Numbered from the stretch's first letter, positions 17,676-26,998 are shown. The stretch is 64,000 bases of DNA from Fibrobacter sp. (GCA_017526585.1 JAFXRC010000003.1:1-64000), one strand, 5' to 3'. Notes: a model not told the origin generated them from the letters alone. Program-made: numbers and translations.

Positions 17676-18479
17676 ATGTTCATCGACACGCACTGTCATT
17701 TGGATTCTTACGAACAGCATTCCGGCGAAGCCGTCGGCGATCTGTTTTCACGCCTCGCCCACGACGCGGATCAAAAAGTCCAGGCTCCCGAAGCTTATAT
17801 CCATGTGGCATGCGACCCGGCGGATTTTGAACGCGCCAAAGAACTTTCCGAAAAGTACCCGAATATCTACACCGCCTACGGGATTCATCCGGAATATGTT
17901 CTGACCGAAACGGCCGAAGACGAAGCCCGCATGCTGGAATACCTGAAGCACCCCAAGTGCGTTGCCTGCGGCGAATTCGGACTCGACTACCACTACGGTT
18001 CTGACACCAAGGTCGAACAGGTCAAGCTTTTCGAGCGCCACCTGGAACTCGGCCTCGCTTCTAAAAAGCCACTTGTACTGCACCTACGCGAAGCAGATGA
18101 CGATGCGCTCGCCGTACTCCGAAACGCCGACCTTCGCGGAAGCAAAATTCATGTACATTGCTTTACGGGTTCGCCCAAATTCTGCGCCCAGCTCCTCGAC
18201 TTAAAGTACCGCGGAGCAAGCATCTTTGTGGGCTTTACGGGAATCGTGACTTTCAAAAATGCGCAAAACGTGCGCGATGCCGCGGCGCTCGTACCCATGG
18301 ACCAGATGCTCCTGGAGACCGACGCCCCTTACATGGCACCCATCCCCTACCGCGGAAAACCTTGCCATTCGGGATATATTCCTTACATTGCGCAGGCACT
18401 CGCCCAGGTAAAAGAAATCCCCGTAGAGCAACTCTACAGGGACTGTCGTGAAAATACGCGCCGCTGCTACGGCATTTAG
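17676..18479 (+). CDS. tatD: TatD-family metal-dependent hydrolase/DNase
   Basis: 267 aa. TIM-barrel amidohydrolase fold with metal ligands in DTHCHLD (residues 4-10), E in CGEFGLDYH, H in VLHLREADDD, H in HVHCFTG and D in LLETDAPYMAP. Family members are 3'-5' DNases or deacylases. The last four bases overlap the end of the convergent EAL gene. Confidence 0.92.
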   Translation: MFIDTHCHLDSYEQHSGEAVGDLFSRLAHDADQKVQAPEAYIHVACDPADFERAKELSEKYPNIYTAYGIHPEYVLTETAEDEARMLEYLKHPKCVACGEFGLDYHYGSDTKVEQVKLFERHLELGLASKKPLVLHLREADDDALAVLRNADLRGSKIHVHCFTGSPKFCAQLLDLKYRGASIFVGFTGIVTFKNAQNVRDAAALVPMDQMLLETDAPYMAPIPYRGKPCHSGYIPYIAQALAQVKEIPVEQLYRDCRENTRRCYGI

Positions 18480-20467
18480 GCACCAACTTCTGCGACCTTC
18501 TTTTTGGCGTGGTAATGTTTCGCCAAGTATTCATGGGTATCGTTCACCGAGAGTGGCTTGCTGAAGTAGAAGCCCTGAATCAATCGGCAACCTTCCGACC
18601 TTAAGAAGTCGAGCTGCGCTTCGGTTTCCACACCTTCGGCAATCAGGTCGAGATTCAAGGACTTCGCAAGGCCAATTACCATGCGCGCGAAGGAGGCATC
18701 TTCCTCATCGTCGACCACATGGTCCACAAAGGACTTGTCCATCTTGAGCGTATGAATCGGGAACTGCTTCAAGTGAGAAAGACTGCTATAACCCGTACCG
18801 AAGTCGTCAATCGAAATCTGGATGCCCATTCCCGAGAGCGCACGCATCACGGCAATGGTCTTGTCCGCTTCGCAAACAGCGGTATATTCGGTAATTTCGA
18901 GCTTCAGATTTTTCGGGTTCAGATGGGTTTCTAAAAGCACCTGTTTAAGATCATCAACCAGGTTATCCAGCGCAAACTGCTTTGCCGAGAAATTCACCGC
19001 CACCTGCAAGTCGGTGTAGCCATCGTCGACCCACTTTTTAGCCTGTAGACACGCCATCTTGAGAATCTGAGCGCCCATAGGAATGATGAGCCCGGTCTCT
19101 TCGGCAATAGGGATGAATTCCGCAGGAGAAATAAAGCCATTTTCGGACTGGTTCCAGCGGACAAGCGCTTCGAGCGCCACCACTCGGTTTCCATTGGCAA
19201 TATCAACGATGGGCTGGTAGAAAAGCACAAATTCCTGTGCCTGGATCGCCTTGCGGATATCGAATTCCAGCTTGTAGAGCTTCATCGCCTTTTCGCGGAT
19301 ACCGCCGCTAAAGAACTGGATTCCTCCCTGCTGAGCCCCCTTCTTCATTTCACGCAGGCTGGAAGTCACGTTCGCCATGATGTCTTCGACACAATCCACT
19401 TCGCGGTTCAGGGCCACCGCCATCGAAACGCCAATGTAGAGTTCACGACCTTCCAGCTGGATGGGCAGCTTGACGGCATTGTGAATGCGACGGACAATCG
19501 CCTTGACATCGCTGTCATCGTCTCCCGACTGGATATCATGCAGCACGATGGCAAATACGTCGGGACCAATGCGTGCAATCGTATCGTTAGCGCGGCATTG
19601 CGACTTGATTCTATCGGCAACCACGCGCAAAACCCTGTCACCCACGTTGATTGAGTAAGAGGTGTTGATGGCTCCAAAACGGTTGATGTCCAGGAGAGCC
19701 ACGGCAAACAGGTAGTCTGGGCGCTGCAAAGCCATATCCACATCGACTTTGAGCTTTTCCAGGAAGAACTTTCTATTATAGACACCCGTCAGGGCATCTT
19801 GGTAAGCATAATAGTAGCTCTGCTTTTCTTGGTCCTGCTTGTCGGAAGCATCGTTCAGGGCTCCGATAATACGGATGGGCCTACCATCGGCGTTCAACTG
19901 CACATGCCCCGAAACGACAAGCCGAACATCTTTCGAAGAACCGCCCTGCAGCGTAACCACGGTGCTGAACTTTTCGCCAGAAGCAAGGGATGCCGCCAGC
20001 TCATCCTTGAAATTGAGCCAATCGCTTTCGACGATACGGGACTTAAGCAGCTCGAACGAATCAGGCGCATCATTCGAACTTGCACGCAAGAGCTTAATAG
20101 CACGCTGCGACCAATAGACCTTTCCGGTCACCACATCGAAGGTCCAAAAACCGTTCGACGAAATATCGACCATCATCTGGAACAGCTCATCGCGTTCCAT
20201 CAAATCCTTCTTGAAATCACGAATAGGCACCGCAGCCGTCGCAGGAGGAGCGATGTTTACATCTTCTCTCATGCGTTTTCTATTTCCGATGATCGGAAAC
20301 CTATACAGGACCGCAACGACCACCAGGAAGAAATCTGCCAAAATGTAAGGAATAGACCAGAAGATATATTCTTTGTTGGAAAGAATTTCTGGTATAAATA
20401 ACGCAAAAAAGATACTTGCCATTACCAGCAAGAATCGTAGAACCACTTTTTCGTCAAATAATCTCAT
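18476..20467 (-). CDS. PAS-GGDEF(degenerate)-EAL c-di-GMP phosphodiesterase, membrane-bound
   Basis: 663 aa. Two N-terminal helices (about 8-25 and 35-55), a PAS-like sensor (about 90-195), then a GGDEF domain. Its signature is degenerate (RIGPDVFAIVL in place of RxGGDEF), so cyclase activity is unlikely. The EAL domain has the signature VVALEALVRW and the loop DDFGTGYSSLSHL, with the C-terminal LIAEGVET, so the phosphodiesterase site looks intact. The protein most likely hydrolyses c-di-GMP, with the dead GGDEF perhaps sensing GTP. Its 3' end overlaps tatD by 4 nt. Confidence 0.9.
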   Translation of the reverse strand: MRLFDEKVVLRFLLVMASIFFALFIPEILSNKEYIFWSIPYILADFFLVVVAVLYRFPIIGNRKRMREDVNIAPPATAAVPIRDFKKDLMERDELFQMMVDISSNGFWTFDVVTGKVYWSQRAIKLLRASSNDAPDSFELLKSRIVESDWLNFKDELAASLASGEKFSTVVTLQGGSSKDVRLVVSGHVQLNADGRPIRIIGALNDASDKQDQEKQSYYYAYQDALTGVYNRKFFLEKLKVDVDMALQRPDYLFAVALLDINRFGAINTSYSINVGDRVLRVVADRIKSQCRANDTIARIGPDVFAIVLHDIQSGDDDSDVKAIVRRIHNAVKLPIQLEGRELYIGVSMAVALNREVDCVEDIMANVTSSLREMKKGAQQGGIQFFSGGIREKAMKLYKLEFDIRKAIQAQEFVLFYQPIVDIANGNRVVALEALVRWNQSENGFISPAEFIPIAEETGLIIPMGAQILKMACLQAKKWVDDGYTDLQVAVNFSAKQFALDNLVDDLKQVLLETHLNPKNLKLEITEYTAVCEADKTIAVMRALSGMGIQISIDDFGTGYSSLSHLKQFPIHTLKMDKSFVDHVVDDEEDASFARMVIGLAKSLNLDLIAEGVETEAQLDFLRSEGCRLIQGFYFSKPLSVNDTHEYLAKHYHAKKKVAEVGA

Positions 20468-20589
20468 TTACCCATCCGTATAGGGGCAATATATATTTTT
20501 TTTTACGATAGGCGGTTCTGTTTTTTTTGTTTTTTTTAGATACAAAAGATATTTTTTGGGGCTTTTTCCGCGAAATTCTTCAAACTTTC

Positions 20590-20596
20590 TAAATTT
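20590..20596 (+). promoter_or_regulatory. TAnnTTT promoter box of orn
   Basis: TAAATTT ends 8 nt before the ATG at 20605. Upstream lie unusually long T-runs (about 20504-20560). Confidence 0.5.
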
Positions 20597-20604
20597 TCCA
20601 TGCT

Positions 20605-21150
20605 ATGGCTAGAATTAAAAGCGCACCGAACCTTGTCTGGATGGACCTCGAAATGTCGGGGCTAGAACCAGAAAGGGATGTTATCTTGGAAATCGCGACC
20701 ATTGTGACCGACCCAAACCTGAATATCCTTGCCGAAGGCCCCGTTTTGGCAATTCATCAGACCGAAAACGTTTTTGAAGGCATGGATGACTGGAATAAGC
20801 GGCACCATACGCAAAGTGGACTTGTCGATCGATGCCGAAAGTCGACTCTTTCGATGGCCGATGCAGATAAAATGACACTCGACTTCATCAAGCCCTTCAC
20901 CACCGAACGCGGAAACGTGCTCTGCGGTAATTCCATTACGCAGGACAGGCGTTTTCTGTACAAGTACATGCCGCTTTTGACCGGCTGGCTGAACTACAGG
21001 AACATCGACGTGAGCTCCATCAAGGAACTGACCTTCCGCTGGTACCCCGACTTACCGGAATTCCAGAAGATGGAAAAGCACCAGGCCCTGGACGATATCC
21101 GCGAAAGCATTGCCGAACTACAGTACTACCGCAAGACGATTTTTAAGTAA
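20605..21150 (+). CDS. orn: Oligoribonuclease
   Basis: 181 aa, family length. DEDDh 3'-5' exonuclease degrading 2-5-nt RNA and pGpG. VWMDLEMSGLEPERD carries the first Asp/Glu pair, the second Asp is in NSITQDRRFL, and HQALDDIRESIAEL carries the terminal His and Asp. pGpG is the product of EAL-domain enzymes, and an EAL gene lies just upstream on the other strand; the functional link is inferred. Confidence 0.95.
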   Translation: MARIKSAPNLVWMDLEMSGLEPERDVILEIATIVTDPNLNILAEGPVLAIHQTENVFEGMDDWNKRHHTQSGLVDRCRKSTLSMADADKMTLDFIKPFTTERGNVLCGNSITQDRRFLYKYMPLLTGWLNYRNIDVSSIKELTFRWYPDLPEFQKMEKHQALDDIRESIAELQYYRKTIFK

Positions 21151-21164
21151 GTTATTCAGTTACG

Positions 21165-22535
21165 ATGGATTTTAACAACTATCAACCGAGAAAAAGACTC
21201 CCCTACGCCGTTCGCATTCGCAACAGGATTATTGTTTTCGCCGTTCTTATGGGAATTTGCGCCCTGATGGGCACTTGCATCTTTGGCGAGAAGGAAGAGT
21301 CAAAACCGGCTAAAGATGCAGACGAATATGTAGAAGCAATCGATTCCGCAGCCGCAACCGACGCTACCCAACAAGCCGGACAACTAAGCGAAGCGGGGGC
21401 GCCCAAAACAGAAATGTTCCCGAAGGCGGATTCCGAAGATATAGCGAACATGCAGGCAAGTGTTGCCGCCGCAGTAGCCCCCACCGAGATGCCGCCCGAA
21501 GTCGAGGTCATCGACAGCACCCACATCAAGGCGCAGACCGACGTATTCCTTGCCGAAAAGATCGACAACCTGCTTCGTCGATTCCGCCCCGAACACGCGG
21601 TCATACTGATGGTGGACCCGAAGAGCAACGAGATTATCGCCTGGGGTGAACGCCGCGACAACCGTGTGCAGGAAAAGCCCGACTATTTCATCAAGAACAC
21701 CTTCCCCGCCGCGTCGCTTGCGAAGACCATTACGATTGCCGCCGCGATGGAGTCCAACCGCTACTCACTCACGAGCGAAATTCCGATGATTGGCGCAAGC
21801 CACACCCTTTACAGGAACCAGCTGCGCGTGAAGGAAGGATTCAAGGGACCATTCATCCAGATGCAGGACGCCTACGCGAAGTCCGCAAACCCGCCGCTTG
21901 CTCTTATCGGCATAAATGTGGGGGCAGACCGCCTGAAGTCCGCCGCGAAAAAGCTCGGCTACAATATGAACTTCCCCGCCGGACTCCCCGGACGCTCCGT
22001 ATATGCTCCGCCTGACACCGGCTATGGGCTCGCCGAGGCTAGCTGCGGATTCACCGAAGCGACGACTCTTACGCCGCTTCTTGCCGCCGCGCAGGTACGC
22101 GCCATCCTCACCAAGAAACCTCTCGAAATTCCCTGGGCCTCGAACCTCGACGGCTACGCCCCCAAGTCCCGCATCGCCCTTGATGTCGGCAAGTTCACCG
22201 ACAATACCTACTACGGGCTCCGCGAAGCGATGATACGAAGCGTAACGAACGGAACCGCCCGCAAGAACATTTCAACCAAGCACATGGCCCGCAAGAACTA
22301 CGAAGCACTCGCTATCGGCGGAAAGACGGGCTCACTCGACGGACACGACCCGTATGGTCGCTACGAATGGTTCATGGGCTTTGCACAGTCCAAAGAAGAC
22401 CCGAACAAGGCCGTGGTGCTTGTGATCATGCAGGTCCACGACCTGCAGGGCATGCGCTCGCAGCCTGCAACCCAGGTGGCAGGAATGCTATTCAACTACT
22501 GGGCACACCAGAATCTACCTAAAAAAGGAAAGTAA
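21165..22535 (+). CDS. Penicillin-binding-protein-type transpeptidase (no glycosyltransferase domain)
   Basis: 456 aa. One N-terminal membrane helix (about 22-38), an Ala/Glu-rich linker (about 45-115), then a transpeptidase domain with S184-x2-K187 (AASLAKT), S240-A-N242 and K387-T-G389, so the acyl-serine site is complete. It has neither a glycosyltransferase domain nor a clear class-B dimerisation domain, and is shorter than usual PBPs. It cross-links or trims peptidoglycan in the periplasm. lgt begins one base after its stop, so the two are co-transcribed. Confidence 0.85.
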   Translation: MDFNNYQPRKRLPYAVRIRNRIIVFAVLMGICALMGTCIFGEKEESKPAKDADEYVEAIDSAAATDATQQAGQLSEAGAPKTEMFPKADSEDIANMQASVAAAVAPTEMPPEVEVIDSTHIKAQTDVFLAEKIDNLLRRFRPEHAVILMVDPKSNEIIAWGERRDNRVQEKPDYFIKNTFPAASLAKTITIAAAMESNRYSLTSEIPMIGASHTLYRNQLRVKEGFKGPFIQMQDAYAKSANPPLALIGINVGADRLKSAAKKLGYNMNFPAGLPGRSVYAPPDTGYGLAEASCGFTEATTLTPLLAAAQVRAILTKKPLEIPWASNLDGYAPKSRIALDVGKFTDNTYYGLREAMIRSVTNGTARKNISTKHMARKNYEALAIGGKTGSLDGHDPYGRYEWFMGFAQSKEDPNKAVVLVIMQVHDLQGMRSQPATQVAGMLFNYWAHQNLPKKGK

Positions 22536-22536
22536 A

Positions 22537-23412
22537 ATGGAACTCTCTTGGTGGAACCTGATTCCGACATACTTCGACGGTACCGCATTTACGCTGGGCA
22601 GTTTCCCAGTACGCTGGTACGGCATCATGTACATTTTCGCCTTTGTCACCGGCTACCTGACGCTCATGCATGTGAACAAGAAGGAAAAGCTGGGCTATAC
22701 TAAGGACCAGTTCGACAGCCTGTTCACCTGGATTATCGCAGGCATCATTATCGGTGCACGACTCGGCTATGTGTTCTTCTACAAGCCGGGCTACTACCTG
22801 GCGAACCCGACCGAAATCATTTTCCCGATGACCCACGATGCACTCGGCTACCACTTTACGGGCATTTCGGGCATGAGCTACCACGGTGGCATGATTCTCG
22901 GCACGATTTTCACCTACATCGGCCTGAAGCGCAACAAGATGAACGTGTGGGAAGGCCTGAACCTCTGCTTTATGCTGGCACCGCTCGCCTACACTTGGGG
23001 CCGCTGGGGTAACTTCATTAACGGTGAACTCTTTGGCGAAGTCACCACGAGTGCCATCGGCATGTACTTTCCTCTCGCACACGACAGCCCCATCACAAAC
23101 CCGATTCTGCACCACCCCAGCCAGCTTTACGAAATGCTGTTCGAAGGCGTTATACTGTTTGCGGTGCTGTACAACTTAAGACGCATCCCGCTGCTGCGCG
23201 ACAAGATGCCTTGCCTGTACCTGATGGGCTACGGGCTGTTTAGATTCTTCATCGAATTTTTCCGCAGACCCGATGCGCACCTCGGTCGCGTAGACTTGTT
23301 CGGCATGAGCCGCGGACAGACGCTCTGCAGCATCATGTTCCTGACCGGCTTAATTTGGCTGATCGTGCTGATTTACAGACAGAAAAAACAATTAGCAGCC
23401 AATAAACAATAG
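22537..23412 (+). CDS. lgt: Prolipoprotein diacylglyceryl transferase
   Basis: 291 aa. Polytopic inner-membrane enzyme transferring diacylglycerol from phosphatidylglycerol to the lipobox Cys. The Lgt signature WGRWGNFINGELFG is present, with the conserved SYHGGMILG and HPSQLYEM segments. At least six hydrophobic helices are visible. It makes the substrate of LspA at 4.3-4.9 kb and would act on the FISUMP and 62.3-kb lipoproteins. Confidence 0.97.
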   Translation: MELSWWNLIPTYFDGTAFTLGSFPVRWYGIMYIFAFVTGYLTLMHVNKKEKLGYTKDQFDSLFTWIIAGIIIGARLGYVFFYKPGYYLANPTEIIFPMTHDALGYHFTGISGMSYHGGMILGTIFTYIGLKRNKMNVWEGLNLCFMLAPLAYTWGRWGNFINGELFGEVTTSAIGMYFPLAHDSPITNPILHHPSQLYEMLFEGVILFAVLYNLRRIPLLRDKMPCLYLMGYGLFRFFIEFFRRPDAHLGRVDLFGMSRGQTLCSIMFLTGLIWLIVLIYRQKKQLAANKQ

Positions 23413-23427
23413 GCTGTTATAAAAAAG

Positions 23428-23450
23428 AGTCCCCGAAGGGGACTTTTTTA
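23428..23450. terminator. Intrinsic terminator of the PBP-lgt unit
   Basis: AGTCCCC (23428-23434) and GGGGACT (23438-23444) with a GAA loop, then T5-6. A6 on the left makes it usable from the other side too. Confidence 0.9.
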
Positions 23451-24776
23451 ACAGCTGACAGAAAGTTCGCTAATGGCGAGAGCAGGAACTTTCACGTGGG
23501 AGAACGGATTGTAGTATTCGTTGCCCACTCCGACCACATTCTGAATAATATCAAAGTAGTTGCCGGACAAAGTGACACCGTCGACGGGGTGTTGAATCAC
23601 GCCGTTTTCGCACCAGAAGCCGTGGGCACCGATGCTGAGTTCGCCACTCACGGAGCTGCAACCGGAACCACCTTCAAGGCGCACCACCAATAGACACTTG
23701 GGGAACAGCTTCAAGAGTTCCGCAGACGAGTACTCCCCTGCCGGAACGAGAAAGTTCCAGAATGCGGTAGACATCTTGGAGCCAAAATCGCGGGCTCCGT
23801 TACCCGTCGTAGCACGCCCCGCCTTGGAGGCAGTTTCCAAATTGTAAAGCGCTTCGTTAAAGACGCCATCCTTGATAACTTCGACGCGGCGAGTCAAGCT
23901 GCCTTCGGAATCAAAGAATATCCTATGGCAGAAATTTTCACCCAGCGGATCGCTCCACAGCGAAAGCTTCTCGGAAGCAATCTTCTGACCTTCCTTACCG
24001 GCAAGGCGCGAAGTTCCCTTCTGCATCGATTCGGCGATGTAGGGCGATGAGTACATACCCATGACTCTGCTCGAAATGCGTTCCGAGAACACGACCGGAA
24101 TTTTGCCGCCTTCGATTTTCTTCGCTCCGAAAAGTTCGGTCGCATAAGTGGCAGCCTTGTCTGCAATTTCAGCGACCGTGAATTCACTCCAGTCGCGACT
24201 AGTCTTGACAAAGTTGCCGAGCTTGCTCACACCATCGCGTACAGCGACGGCACCTGCTCCGACCGACACGGAATTGTCCTTTTCGGTATAGAAAAGTCCC
24301 TTGTGGTTTGCGACAATCGAAAAATCACTGTTCAGGTCAGCTCCCAAGTACGGAATGTTCTTGATATCGGCAGAACGAGCAAAGGTTTCTTTTTCAAGTT
24401 CGATGCAAAAGTCCTTGATTTCCGCTAGCGAAAGCTTTTCCAACGCCGGATTGTAATCGTGGCAGTCTTCCGGAAGCTTAGCCGGTGCCGGAAGTTCAAA
24501 GTCGACCTTCTCAGTCCATTGCGTATGACAAACCGCATCCTTGATGGTTTGCGCAATCGCTTCCTTGGTCAAGCGTTCAGTATGGGCATAGCCCGGATGA
24601 CCATCCTTAATGACGCGGATACCAAGCCCAACCGAGTCCGAAATTTCGGTATTCTGCACCTGTCCTTGGAACACGGACAATCCCTCGGAATGGGAATTCG
24701 AGGCAATCACGTCGAACTGTTCCGCCTCGCCCTTTGCGAGGTCGCACATACAATTTACAGCATCAACTATATTCAT
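23448..24776 (-). CDS. pmbA: PmbA/TldD-family protein (PmbA type)
   Basis: 442 aa. TldD/TldE (PmbA) proteins form a heterodimeric protease that trims peptides such as microcin precursors and some antitoxins. The PmbA-type N-terminal domain (GLSVFQGQVQNTEISDSVGLGIRV) and the C-terminal barrel (VRLEGGSGCSSVSGELSIGA.GFWCENG) are recognisable. PmbA lacks the metal-binding HEXXXH of TldD, and none is seen here. tldD itself is not in the window. The ATG overlaps the stop of the upstream HigA-like gene (TAATG). Confidence 0.9.
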   Translation of the reverse strand: MNIVDAVNCMCDLAKGEAEQFDVIASNSHSEGLSVFQGQVQNTEISDSVGLGIRVIKDGHPGYAHTERLTKEAIAQTIKDAVCHTQWTEKVDFELPAPAKLPEDCHDYNPALEKLSLAEIKDFCIELEKETFARSADIKNIPYLGADLNSDFSIVANHKGLFYTEKDNSVSVGAGAVAVRDGVSKLGNFVKTSRDWSEFTVAEIADKAATYATELFGAKKIEGGKIPVVFSERISSRVMGMYSSPYIAESMQKGTSRLAGKEGQKIASEKLSLWSDPLGENFCHRIFFDSEGSLTRRVEVIKDGVFNEALYNLETASKAGRATTGNGARDFGSKMSTAFWNFLVPAGEYSSAELLKLFPKCLLVVRLEGGSGCSSVSGELSIGAHGFWCENGVIQHPVDGVTLSGNYFDIIQNVVGVGNEYYNPFSHVKVPALAISELSVSC

Positions 24777-25012
24777 TATACATTCCTCTTTGCCTTGCTA
24801 GCGAGCATGCGCCAATAAGCGGCAGGGCTGCCTGTCACGGATTCAAGCGCTTCGGCGAGTTCGCGGGTGATTTCAACCGTTCCCGCAATCAGTCCTTCGA
24901 GCGTTTCCATCGGAACTCCGATGCGACGGGCAAATTCAGCCTTGTCCATCTTGAGCCATTCAATGCCGTCTAAAATCGCCTGCCCTGGAGTGGGAGTTCC
25001 ATGCCTTGCCAT
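24776..25012 (-). CDS. HigA-like XRE-family helix-turn-helix protein (orphan)
   Basis: 78 aa with the ATG at 25012, preceded by AGGA (25020-25023) at a 7-nt spacing. The pattern PGQAILDGIEWLKMDKAEFA...IGVPMETLEGLIAGTVEITRELAEALESVTG...YW matches the HigA/VapI antitoxin helix-turn-helix. No HigB-type toxin gene is adjacent. It is sandwiched between an AlgJ-like gene (stop about 9 nt upstream) and pmbA (overlapping), so it may have become a regulator or a peptidase-controlled factor. Confidence 0.8.
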   Translation of the reverse strand: MARHGTPTPGQAILDGIEWLKMDKAEFARRIGVPMETLEGLIAGTVEITRELAEALESVTGSPAAYWRMLASKAKRNV

Positions 25013-25021
25013 AGTCAATTC

Positions 25022-26614
25022 CTAAAATTCAATCGTTTTCCAACCTTCAGCGCCAAAGCGAAGATCGCGTTCCACAAATTCCCAAATCAGGAGCTTCTTG
25101 CCCTTGAGCACGCCCGCCTTGCGAGCTAGCTTTTCACGCACCAGCGTAGAAGCACCGCCATCGCTCACGATAGACGACACCGGTCGGCTGATATTCTTTG
25201 CAAAATGAGCGATCCAGCCCGCATTCACGGGCGCATCGGTCTGATAAATGCGACTGAAGCTGTCTCCCAAAATCAAAATCTTCGACTTGCGGAAGTCATC
25301 CTTGAAAGGCGTTTTGGTCGTATCGCGCACCACTGTAGAATCCGAAAGCGAATCTGTCGGAGCTTCCGTGCGTTCCGAAATTTCCTGCTGTAAAACCACG
25401 TGGCCGGTCACCTGTTGTACCTTGAACACGTTGAACTTGTTGAGTCCACTCATTTCGCCAATGTCGCCCATACGACCCGCCAATGAATCCGATGCCACAT
25501 AATCCATGGACGGTTCCCCGATATCAATCAAGCCCGCATCCACCATCGAATTCACCTTCTTCGCGATTTCACCGGCAGCAAGTTCAGCGCCACGCGGAGT
25601 CCAGTGCGTATCATCATCCAAATAAAGCGCACCCTGGTTTGCATCATCCGCCTTTGCCGCAAGGAGTGGCGTATACAGGTCCACCGTATTTAGCCCAAGA
25701 ATCGCAAGCGAATCCAGAATCGCCTTGCCATGTCCGGCAAGCTTCAAGCCATCGACTCCAGTCAAGCGTTCCGGATAAATGCTCGGCTTACCAGGCACCA
25801 CCACCACCAATAGTTCTACGCCTTTTGCCTTGAGCTGGTCGCGGAACTTAAGAATCGCCTGCACCGGATTGTCAAGTTTTGCACTGCGCACATCCAGCGG
25901 CGACGGCTGCACCAAGAATTCCACATCTTGGCGGTAGAAAAGCCAACGGCCCGGACGACCTGCGCAACCCGACTCATCTTGACAATTTGCGCCCAGCACC
26001 ACTTTTTCACCGGGATCATTGAAAACATTCCATACCGCCAACTGGTACTTGGGGCGGAACGCAAGCACAAGGGCGTTTTCGTCTTCAACCTTGTTTTCGA
26101 ACGCACGCAGGTAACGACTCGTCCACACGCCGTAATGCTTAATGCCACAAAGCGCACGCCAAACGGAGAAATGTCCAAATTCAGCCTCCACCGCCTTCAG
26201 CGTCGAATCCACCGACTTGAATGTTTCCGGTTCGTCTTCAAGTGCCGCAACCAAGGTGTCAGCAAGCTTCAGCAGCTTGTAATCCGCCTCTGCCGTATCT
26301 AGTTCAGCATAGCTGTTCACCGAAAGCGCAACAGATTCCAAATCCGATAGCGCGCTGACCACGCCTTCCAGCGACTCGCCCACCTCGGCTCCACCGGCAA
26401 TCGATTCACGCGCAGCAAACCAGGCATCGTTCAACTTTGCCGCCGACTCCGCCATTTTGGATTCACGCTTAAACGGCGTATAAACGACATCTTTGAAAAT
26501 ATCTAAGCTAACAAAACGCTTTTCACCACGCAGGTCCGCCACCGTCTGCACTGTAAACGGCAGCAATAACAAGACCGCAAAAAAGACAATAAAGGCTATA
26601 TAGAGTTTCTTCAC
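25022..26614 (-). CDS. AlgJ/AlgX-like SGNH-fold protein (putative O-acetyltransferase)
   Basis: 530 aa. An N-terminal signal anchor (about 4-27) is followed by a large domain of AlgJ/AlgX type. Recognisable elements are LYLDDDTHWTPRGAELAA (the DxHW catalytic block) and LILGDSFSR (GDSF nucleophile block), with KAKGVELLVVVVPGK between. AlgJ/AlgX proteins move acetyl groups onto exported polysaccharides with an MBOAT partner, but no MBOAT gene is seen here. It heads the operon with the HigA-like gene and pmbA. The acceptor is unknown. Confidence 0.75.
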   Translation of the reverse strand: MKKLYIAFIVFFAVLLLLPFTVQTVADLRGEKRFVSLDIFKDVVYTPFKRESKMAESAAKLNDAWFAARESIAGGAEVGESLEGVVSALSDLESVALSVNSYAELDTAEADYKLLKLADTLVAALEDEPETFKSVDSTLKAVEAEFGHFSVWRALCGIKHYGVWTSRYLRAFENKVEDENALVLAFRPKYQLAVWNVFNDPGEKVVLGANCQDESGCAGRPGRWLFYRQDVEFLVQPSPLDVRSAKLDNPVQAILKFRDQLKAKGVELLVVVVPGKPSIYPERLTGVDGLKLAGHGKAILDSLAILGLNTVDLYTPLLAAKADDANQGALYLDDDTHWTPRGAELAAGEIAKKVNSMVDAGLIDIGEPSMDYVASDSLAGRMGDIGEMSGLNKFNVFKVQQVTGHVVLQQEISERTEAPTDSLSDSTVVRDTTKTPFKDDFRKSKILILGDSFSRIYQTDAPVNAGWIAHFAKNISRPVSSIVSDGGASTLVREKLARKAGVLKGKKLLIWEFVERDLRFGAEGWKTIEF

Positions 26615-26656
26615 ACTAGAAAAATAACAATAAACTTCGAATCAAAATTCCCATTT

Positions 26657-26685
26657 TTGACAATTCAAACACATATTGCTATATT
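26657..26685 (+). promoter_or_regulatory. Canonical -35/-10 promoter of tRNA-Arg
   Basis: TTGACA (26657-26662), a 17-nt spacer, and TATATT (26680-26685). The tRNA 5' end is 11 nt after the -10 box. Confidence 0.75.
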
Positions 26686-26696
26686 ACGCGCCACTC

Positions 26697-26769
26697 GCCT
26701 GGGTAATTTAACGGGATAAAATACGTCCCTCCTAAGGATGATATCCGCGTTCGAGTCGCGGCCCGGGTA
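26697..26769 (+). tRNA. tRNA-Arg (anticodon CCU, reads AGG)
   Basis: 73 nt. Acceptor GCCTGGG (26697-26703) pairs with CCCGGGT (26762-26768) with two G-U pairs. Anticodon stem CGTCC/GGATG encloses loop CTCCTAA, giving anticodon CCT. T-arm CCGCG-TTCGAGT-CGCGG (26745-26761). The discriminator is A, and CCA is not encoded. A strong terminator follows. Confidence 0.9.
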
Positions 26770-26773
26770 TAGT

Positions 26774-26807
26774 AAAGGTCTCCTGCTTTGCAGGGGACCT
26801 TTCTTTT
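26774..26807 (+). terminator. Terminator of tRNA-Arg
   Basis: AAAGGTC...CCTG pairs with CAGG...GACCTTT (26774-26785 with 26791-26802), then CTTTT. Confidence 0.85.
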
Positions 26808-26998
26808 GGGAGTTCAGAGACTAGCCAAAATACGCAAAAATCATTCCATATTGGAATATCGTTTTACCTTTAATTTAGGGATTTCTTCGTTTATTTCGAA
26901 CAAAATTTCAACTTTTTGTAAAAAAATTACACCTTTTTGAAATTTTGGAGTTATCTTTAAAGCGAAATAGAGTTTTTGCTCTTGTTCTCTGTGTGAAA

